The notes under the pieces: generated by a model
Told to the model about the DNA's origin: nothing
Databases searched by the model: none
What the model saw: the letters and a program-made list of their open reading frames with translations, nothing else
Shown here: piece by piece, positions 57,126 through 64,000 of the stretch
Position numbering within the stretch: position 1 is the stretch's first letter
How the letters are laid out: each line of letters begins with the position of its first letter
Translations under genes and position numbers: made by a program
Assembly (NCBI GenBank): GCA_037447655.1
Contig: JBBHKE010001556.1
Coordinates: forward strand, 1 to 64,000
DNA: 64,000 nucleotides
Origin: Zygnema cylindricum
Taxonomy: Eukaryota; Streptophyta; Zygnematophyceae; Zygnematales; Zygnemataceae
Direction of reading: 5' to 3'

Positions 57126-58366
57126 ATGGGGAGAAAGAAGAAGAATACCCCTTCTCCTATGATGTCTTCTTCTTCTACGATGATTCCTAGACCTCCTGAT
57201 CTTGATCCTCCGGATCCAACCGAATCCGAATCATCATCGGATACGGAAGTAGAAATTCCATTTGCCTTCACCGGCAAAACGTTTGAGGAAGCCATTCCGA
57301 TCGATCCGATCGGACAAAAGAAGGAGAATGAGGGGAAAAATAAGGAGGAAGATAACGCGATGGGAGATCGTCAACAAAAAATGAGGGATGGTCTTTTCCG
57401 ATATGTTGATCAACGGATCTTGGAGACGAATCGTGTCACGAGACCTCCATTTTTCGGAGATCCCATTCCGACACAAATCGTCGTTGATACGGGAAGAGAT
57501 GAGGAGGAGATGAGGGAATTAATTCGAAAAGGGAAACTTCCTATCGATGACGATATCGATCTTGACGATTGGAGTGAAGGGGACGAGCAAGTTGAATTTA
57601 TGTCCGGAAAAATTGTCATTTTCAATGGGACGAATTATCAATCGTGAAAGAAATATATCAAAGGCCAATTTAATTAAAACGCCTTTGGAAGGTGGTAAAA
57701 GGGGTGGACAAGATGCCTACCTCGGATCGGAGAGCTTATCGGGTGTGGACGAAGAAAAATCTTTCCGCCGTTGGCGGTTTATTCCAATCATGTAGCACTT
57801 CTACTCATGATTTATTTCTTACCCAAAGATTCACCCATGATTGTTGGGTGGCCCTTGAAAATCATTTTGAGAAAAGTCTTCAAAACAAGGTGCAACATAT
57901 TTATACCGATTATAAATCCTTCAAAGTGAAACCAAATGAATTGATCGATGAGGTCGCAAAGAGATTTAACATTATTATTGAGCAACTCGCAAATATGGGG
58001 AAATTCATTGAATAGAATGATAAGGCATCGGTCTTCACTCATGCCTTACCGGAGAAAATGATACATTTACGGGACATTCTCTTATCAAGGGATTCGAACA
58101 CCTTGGATTCGATCATTACATTCCTTAAACCAACCGAGGCGAATCGACCAAGCTCATCGAGGGGAACCCAACCGACCGGTTCCCTCAATGCTGCAACACC
58201 GAAAACGCTCGATCCAAATTATTTTCGGGGAAGAGGAGGAAGAAGAGGGGGAATTCCGAAAGGAAGAGGGGGAAGAGGACACGAAAGGGCCGGGAGATCT
58301 CCTTCCTAGCCTGGATATTCAGATGTGACCAATATTGCCTGTTTTTAATGCGGCAAACTTGGTCAT
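57126..58366 (+). pseudogene. gag: copia gag (nucleocapsid) with stops and a frameshift
   Basis: It begins at ATG 57126 (MGRKKK). A stop TGA at 57645 replaces the Trp expected after NGTNYQS at the start of the gag domain. A frame change follows before 57692, then stops at 58013 and 58307. The capsid-like region (WVALENHFEKSLQNKVQ) and an Arg/Gly-rich segment precede the first CCHC zinc knuckle near 58340, which is itself broken by a TAA. The second knuckle (CHFCGKWGHISPQC) is intact and lies in the following frame. The product cannot be made as one protein. Confidence 0.85.
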
Positions 58367-60409
58367 ATGGCGCCTTCTTGCCCGGATAAGGAATGCCAAT
58401 GTCACTTTTGCGGGAAATGGGGTCATATAAGCCCCCAATGTTACTCGAAGGCCGACAATGGAGGCGGCGGTGGAAGAGGAGATCGCGGCAGTAGAGGAGA
58501 CGGCGGCGGCCGATACGGTGGGCGCGGCGGCGGTCATATTGGCGGCCGCGGTGGCCGCGGAGGTCGCCATGGAAGAGGTGGAGGACATTTTATGGGCGAC
58601 GATCAATTTGAAAGAGGAGGCGAAGGCTCGCAAATATTTTCCGCCCTTAACTTTTCGCTTGATGTTTTGGCAGGTACTACGCAACCAGAAAATGAATGGA
58701 TTATAGATTCTGGCGCGTCACACCATGTATGTACTGACGCGTCCCTATTTGATGATTTTCGCGAACTCACGGTATCAAAACGAATCACTGTCGCAAGTGG
58801 GCAAGTGATTTCAATAAGTACAGTGGGTACTGTACGTTTGGACTTACCTATTTTGGACGCAAGTGGCGTAGAAAAAGTGACGCAAACCCAACTAACAAAT
58901 GTTTTGTACTTACTTGAAGGTTCAGTGAACCTTCTCAGCGTATCGCAGATCCAGCGTGCAGGCGTGAGCGTATTTGCGTATGGCGACTCCACAATAAAAA
59001 TTGTACGATCAGATGGTGTACAAATAGGCGAAGGAGAAGTCACGGATTTTATGCATAGTCGCTTAATATGGCGTCGGCCGAAAGCGCACCCAAATTCTGG
59101 TGGAATTATTTCGCAAATCTCCGAGTTGAAAGGCGATTTAACCTTGTGGCACCACCGTATGTGCCACACATCCGAGGGGAGTTTACGACGCATGATTAAA
59201 AATGGAAGTGTAAGGGGATTGGACTTGGCGTCGGGAGAGAAAATTAACGGGTGCGAGGGATGTAGTAAGGGGAGACAAATCCGAAAGCCGCATCCGGCTA
59301 AGGATCCATCGCATAGATCTAAGCATCCTCTTGATCTTGTGCATATTGATTTATGTGGGGACGTAAAACCGGAGACGATTGGAGGAAACAAATATATTAT
59401 GGTGGTGGTGGACGACTTCTCTCGCTTCACATGGGTAATATTACTTAAACACAAATCCGAAGCATTTTTACGCTTTCAAGAGTGGCATGTGATGGCCGAA
59501 AGGCAATGTGAGAGAAAGTTAAAATCTATTAGATCGGACAATGGAGGGGAGTTTCTTGCTTTTGATCCTTATTGCAAAGAGTGGGGAATTTCTCACCAAT
59601 ATACCGCATCTTACTCACCGGAATCCAATGGAGTGGCGGAAAGAAAGAACCGTACGCTTCAAGAAATGGTACGGTCCATGGTACACGGATCCGGAAGGAG
59701 TATTCATTTATGGGGCGATGCAATTTTAACGGCGAATTATATTTGCAATCGGCGAATTACGTCGGTTTCGGGTGACAAAACTCCGTATGAGTTGTGGTAT
59801 GGGCGAAAGCCTACTCTACACCACATTCGGATTTGGGGATGCCGTGCGTCGGTATATATTCAATCACAAAAGAGAAAAGGTAAATTTGCATCGAGGAGTT
59901 GGAGTGGTTATTTCGTGGGATATAGTGAGAAAGGGAGTCTTTATCGAGTTTATGATCCGATTCGACACATCATTGAGGAATCAAGAAATGTGGATTTTCA
60001 CGAAGACTTACTATCCACAATCTCTCGATCGGCTAAGCGAAATTCTAATCTTGACTTTCATGAAGAATTTGAAATCGGTGAACTTAATGACATTGAGGGT
60101 TCGGATTCGGAAATTGAGCCGGAATCCACCTCCAATGTTAACTGGGGGAAAGGTAAAATTGAGGAGAATGTAAATTTTGGTAATTCGCGAAGCGAAAATT
60201 CCCGAATGTCTTCAGACACGAGGAAATCTACGTCTTCTAAATCAAGTGAACCGAATATTATTGAGGAGGAGAGAGAATATGAGCCGAGGAGGAGTATGCG
60301 GGAAATCAAGGGTAAGAAACCGGCTCGTCTTTCTTTTGATGGTAAGGGGAATGTGGAAAATTCATATTATTTTATTTCGGCGGAGAGGGAGGATGATTTT
60401 CTTTTATAG
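58367..60409 (+). pseudogene. pol: copia pol, first part: zinc knuckle, protease, integrase
   Basis: A 680-codon open frame. In order: a CCHC knuckle, a Gly/Arg-rich linker, the aspartic protease with DSGASHH, the pre-integrase zinc finger (LWHHRMCH...CEGC), and the integrase core. The core has its first Asp in HIDLCGD, its second in SDNGGEF and its Glu in NGVAERKNR. The C-terminal integrase part (YELWYGRKPTLHHIRIWGC, then FVGYSEKGSLYRVYDP) follows. It ends at TAG 60407, where copia normally continues into reverse transcriptase, so pol is broken here. Confidence 0.92.
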
Positions 60410-61532
60410 CAATCATTATGTGAAAACAAGCCGAGCGATCCGCAATCGTATATGGAAGCACGAAAATCATGCGATTGGGAGAAGCATTGGAAACCGACAG
60501 GGAGCGAGAACTTCAATCTATTATCGACAACCGTACGTTTGAGGAGGTAAGCCTACCGGAGGGTAAAAATGCTATTGATGCGAAGTGGATTTTTAAAACC
60601 AAAACTGGTGCATCGGGGGAAGTAGTAAAACATAAGGCTCGGCTGGTGTGCAAGGGCTTTCAACAAAGGGAGGGGATAGATTATACGGAGACATACGCAC
60701 CGGTAGTTAAGTTTCATTCATTGAGAATGATCATTGCTATTGCCGCTTCCGGCAAGAAGCACATTCACCAAATGGACGTATAGACGACGTTCTTAAATGG
60801 TGACGTAGAGGAGGAGGTTGACATGAAAGTTCCGGAAGGAGTAGTGTCGAAGGAGGGGAAGGTACGGCGGCTGCGAAAGTCCTTGTACGGACTAAAACAG
60901 GCACCGCGGACTTGGTATTTACGATTACACAAGGTCATTACCGAATTTGGATTCGTCCGAACAGTTTCAGACTCTAGAGTTTACGTAATAGGTGAGGGGG
61001 AAGACCAAATTATATTTTATGTTTGCGTGGATGATTTCTTGATGATATGTGACAAGTTGACGCGAATTGCGGAATTGAACGAGTACCTACGTCTACATTT
61101 TAAAGTCACAGATTTGGGGGACGTACGATATATTCTTGGAGTGGAAGTTTTGAGGAACGATAATGGTGATATTAAATTGTCGCAAGCGCAATATTGTAAA
61201 AAAGTACTAACAAAATTTGCTATGTTGGATTCTAAGCCGGTTTTGACACCATTAGATTCCAAACTTCAATATCGCAAATTTGAGGAGGAAACTGTCCACG
61301 TGCCCTATCGTGAGGCCGTTGGAAGTTTGATGTATTTAAGTGTGGCCACGCGACTAGATATTTCAGCCGCAAATTCTGTCGTGAGTCAATTTTGTTAGGC
61401 TCCTAAAAAGATTCATTGGGAGGCCGTAAAGAGGATATTTCGTTACCTTGCAGGTACGGTCGAGATTGGTATATTATTCCAATCTGGACGGACACCTTTG
61501 GAGTGCATGGGATATTGTGACGCAGATTGTGT
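60410..61532 (+). pseudogene. pol: copia reverse transcriptase, first copy, broken
   Basis: The RT domain starts in the previous frame (CDWEKHW), shifts frame near 60485 and continues with KWIFKTKTGASGEVVKHKAR. A stop at 60781 sits where a Lys codon is usual before TAFLNG. The catalytic motif appears as YVCVDDFLM near 61020. Another stop lies at 61396. Similarity to RT/RNase H ceases abruptly at about 61532 (YCDAD). Confidence 0.9.
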
Positions 61533-62056
61533 TGTTTTTGGAAGCTTTCAGCCTCAGCAAATTAGAAGGACGGTAGAAAGGTAGTAATTTGTAGTGTAAG
61601 GACACGCGTCATAACTTGAGTGCAGTACAGGACAACGCAGCTGCTATGCAGACAGAGCAGCGAAGCAGCGCAGCTGCTATGCAGACAGAGTAGCGCAGCA
61701 GCGCAGCTGCTATGCAGACAGAGCAGCGCAGCTGCTATGCAGACAGAGTAGCGCAGCAGCACAGCAACGAAGCTGCGACACAGACAGGACAACGCAGCTG
61801 CGGTTACTTTGGATATGATCCGTACAGACAACGCAGCGGCTGTTATCTTAGATATGATTCGGTACGGGACAACACAGCTGCAATTGATATGAATTAAGTC
61901 AACAGACCTCAACTTAGTGGGTAGCTTAGTGGTAGCTCAGTGGTAGCTTGACAGAATAGTATTTGCTTGGTAGCTTGATGTACCTCTCAAGTACACTCGT
62001 ATCATCGGTACAACACAAGTATAAGACTTAGGACTCAGAACACATTATGTATCCAA
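61533..62056. other. Foreign 0.5-kb insert in pol with CAGCTGCTATGCAGAC minisatellite
   Basis: Unrelated to copia. 61636-61800 contains four or more copies of a 25-33 bp unit (GCAGCTGCTATGCAGACAGAG). It is flanked by two direct copies of the same 430-bp pol segment (61096-61532 and 62057-62487). Origin unknown. Confidence 0.85.
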
Positions 62057-62925
62057 ACTTTAAAGTCACAGATTTGGGGGACGTACGATATATTCTTGGA
62101 GTGGAAGTTTTGAGGTACGATAATGGTAATATTAAATTGTCGCAAGCGCAATATTGTAAAGAAGTATTATCAAAATTTGCTATGTTGGATTCTAAGCCGG
62201 TTTTGACGCCACTAGATTCCAAACTTCAATATCGCAAATTTGAGGAGGAGGAAACTGTCCACGTGCCCTATCGTGAGGCTGTAGGAAGTTTGATGTATTT
62301 AAGTGTGGCCACGCGACCAGATATTTCAGCCGCCGTTTCGGTCGTGAGTCGATTTTTTCAGGCTCCTAAAAGGATTCATAGGGAGGCCGTGAAGAGGATA
62401 TTTCGTTACCTTGCAGGTACGGTCGAGATTGGTTTATTATTTCAATCAGGACAGACATCTTTAGAGTGCGTGGGATATTGTGACGCAGATTGGGGTGGAG
62501 ATTTTGATACAGGAAAGTCAACGTCTGGATATGCTTTTCTTTTTGGTCGCGCGACAATTTCTTGGAGTTCGCGACTCCAGCCAATTGTCGCATTAAGTTC
62601 AACAGAAGCGGAGTATATGGCTGCGTGTCATACATCTAAGGCGTCGATTTGGATTAAGAAGCTACTTGGAGAATTGGGGATTACGATTGGATGCATGAAA
62701 ATATTGTATGACAGTATGAGTTCGATGGCGTTGGTGAAGAATCGTGTCTTTTACAAAAGAACAAAACATATTAGGATTCAGTGGCACTTCGTACGCGATT
62801 TGGTCACCGCAAAAGAAGTTGAATTTTTGTACGTTTCAACGTTGGAGGAAGCCGCGAATATGTTGACGAAAGCCGCGAGTCATGATGTACTTTTGAGGGG
62901 AAGACCTAAATTAGGGTGCGTGTAA
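62057..62925 (+). pseudogene. pol: copia reverse transcriptase end and RNase H, second copy
   Basis: An open frame of 292 codons begins at ATG 62047 within the insert. The pol part begins at FKVTDLGDVRYILGVEVL and repeats the preceding 430 bp with about a dozen differences. It then continues into RNase H: DADWGGD, SSTEAEYMA, then KHIRIQWHFVRD, ending at TAA near 62925. The repeated part lacks the stop found in the first copy. Confidence 0.9.
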
Positions 62926-62938
62926 TGATTACAACTAT

Positions 62939-62948
62939 GGGAGGGGGA
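62939..62948 (+). promoter_or_regulatory. Polypurine tract
   Basis: GGGAGGGGGA directly before the 3' LTR, the expected plus-strand priming site. Confidence 0.85.
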
Positions 62949-62949
62949 C

Positions 62950-63463
62950 GGTTAGAATCAAGGTTGTAATCGGCCGTCGCGGTCTGTCGCGCGGCCAGCT
63001 AGGTTGGCGTTACGTGAAGATAGTGGTCCAGATTGGTTTCGAGTCATTAAGTCGAGTTGTACGATTATGTAGTACTTTGGTCTCGCGAAGATTTAGTTTG
63101 ACGACGACCAAGTATTTTGTTTCGTTTGGTGTGTACGGTTAGTGGGTTTGTTTTGTCTTTATTTGTTTTTGTTTGTACGTGTGTCTTGTACCTTGCATTA
63201 TGTCGTTTCGCGTATAGACGCGATTTGATTTGTAGGCGCTCAGTGCGCACTTTATAGTTTGGTTTGTTTTTTAGTTTGATTGTGTGACGTTACATTTGCA
63301 GTACTATATACTGCAGTTTAGTGGGAGGGAAAACTTAACCTTTTTGTGGGAGAAAATGTCCGTGAAATATATTGGCTTTCGTGGACAGTTTTCTCTCATC
63401 TGAATGTCATTTTTTCTTCGGCTGTAATCTTCCACTCTACATTTTTTGTGTGAGATCCTTTCA
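62950..63463 (+). repeat. 3' LTR of the copia element
   Basis: Nearly identical to the 5' LTR. The first base reads G instead of T (GGTTAGAATC), and it ends TTTCA before the target duplication ACGAT. Confidence 0.95.
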
Positions 63464-63606
63464 ACGATGTGGTGACCGATGTCGCTGATGAGATCAACAA
63501 CGAGGTACAATCGAACCCCGCGGTCGACGAGGGTGAGCGTCTGGGTAGAATAAAGCCTACCCGCGAAAAAAGTGTAGAAATCGATGGTTATTTTATTATT
63601 TTCTAG
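63464..63606 (+). pseudogene. Unknown open frame, right part after the copia insertion
   Basis: Continues the frame of 56279-56551 as VVTDVADEINNEVQSNPAV and ends at TAG 63604. Acidic and without a recognised domain. The join across the target duplication is in frame, so the insertion split a reading frame that was open at this point. Confidence 0.45.
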
Positions 63607-64000
63607 GTCTAAATCGGAATATAGAAAGAAGCCAAGGCAGTTTGCCTCTAACTTCTCTCTCCAACTCCCACACTTGTTGCAGTCACTGAGAAGTTGGAGA
63701 GGAAGCTATAGCCATGGCTACCTAGGCTATCCAGAGGTTTACGGGAAATAGATTAGTTAATTTACAAATAGGTAGGTTTATTTACTAAAAGGAGTACGTC
63801 GGTAACATGATTTGATCTTGGTACCTGCCGACCGTCAAAACGCCGATAGCCGGTAGCCTTAACCGTTAAGTCTAGAAGTTACGATACATTCTATTGGGTT
63901 TGATATTTATTTAAATGTTAACACGTAGGAAAATTCATTTAACGTCGGATGTTTACGGTTACATAGATCCCGTTATGTAAACGTACGGATTTCGGTATGA
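63607..64000. other. Intergenic, no gene seen
   Basis: A hairpin lies at about 63658-63705 (TCTCCAACTCCC...GTTGGAGA). Otherwise featureless to the window end. Confidence 0.4.

Larger units (their letters stand above)
56552..63463 (+). mobile_element. Ty1/copia LTR retrotransposon, full length, degenerate
   Basis: Two LTRs of about 515 bp enclose a primer-binding site, gag, protease, integrase, reverse transcriptase and RNase H in copia order. A perfect 5-bp target duplication ACGAT lies at 56547-56551 and 63464-63468. Stops and frameshifts in gag and pol, and a 0.5-kb foreign insert in RT, make it non-autonomous. The LTRs differ at a small fraction of positions (by eye a few percent), so the insertion is not very old. 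Confidence 0.95.

Overview
The window is nuclear DNA of a repeat-rich eukaryote. The evidence is: intron-split genes with GT-AG splice sites; a chromokinesin; a TMEM120 membrane protein whose residues look plant-type; a GPI-anchored fasciclin-like (FLA-type) cell-surface protein; a Ty1/copia element primed by initiator tRNA-Met; and a DUF659-type hAT transposase. I read it as the green plant lineage, perhaps a streptophyte alga or an early-diverging land plant. This is inference, and I cannot name the species.

Layout. 1-12 kb is a nest of DNA transposons: a hAT element with an intact 658-aa transposase (ORF 8564-10540), shorter relatives with the same ends, a large foldback, and many small TA-flanked inverted-repeat elements. 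12.6-23.0 kb holds a complete 24-exon kinesin-4 gene on the + strand. 25.1-31.6 kb holds a complete 10-exon TMEM120 gene on the - strand, convergent with the kinesin. 32-36 kb is a cluster of TA-flanked elements, with a tRNA-Phe pseudogene and a second hAT MITE that has a perfect 8-bp target duplication. 37.7-48.4 kb is a - strand region with a three-exon gene of unknown function, a two-exon FLA-like gene (exons 3 kb apart) and an extra copy of the FLA promoter plus exon 1. It is interspersed with GA/CT tracts and an octamer satellite. 48.4-56.5 kb is more TA elements, a diverged LTR, 63-bp and 50-bp tandem arrays and a 3-kb palindromic array. 56.55-63.46 kb is a full-length but degenerate Ty1/copia element with a 5-bp target duplication, inserted into an older open frame.

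Exon models were built by hand from frame continuity, splice sites and remembered family features. For the kinesin, TMEM120 and FLA genes the spliced exons sum to an exact number of codons with one terminal stop. Family assignments come from motif recognition, not a database search.

The most distinctive feature is a TIR family of about 16 copies (consensus end CACCGYGAATCGCTATTAG, flanked by TA). It has several unrelated interiors, and the two ends of a copy tend to match each other better than those of other copies. It marks the edges of other rearrangements here, including the duplicated FLA promoter-exon unit.
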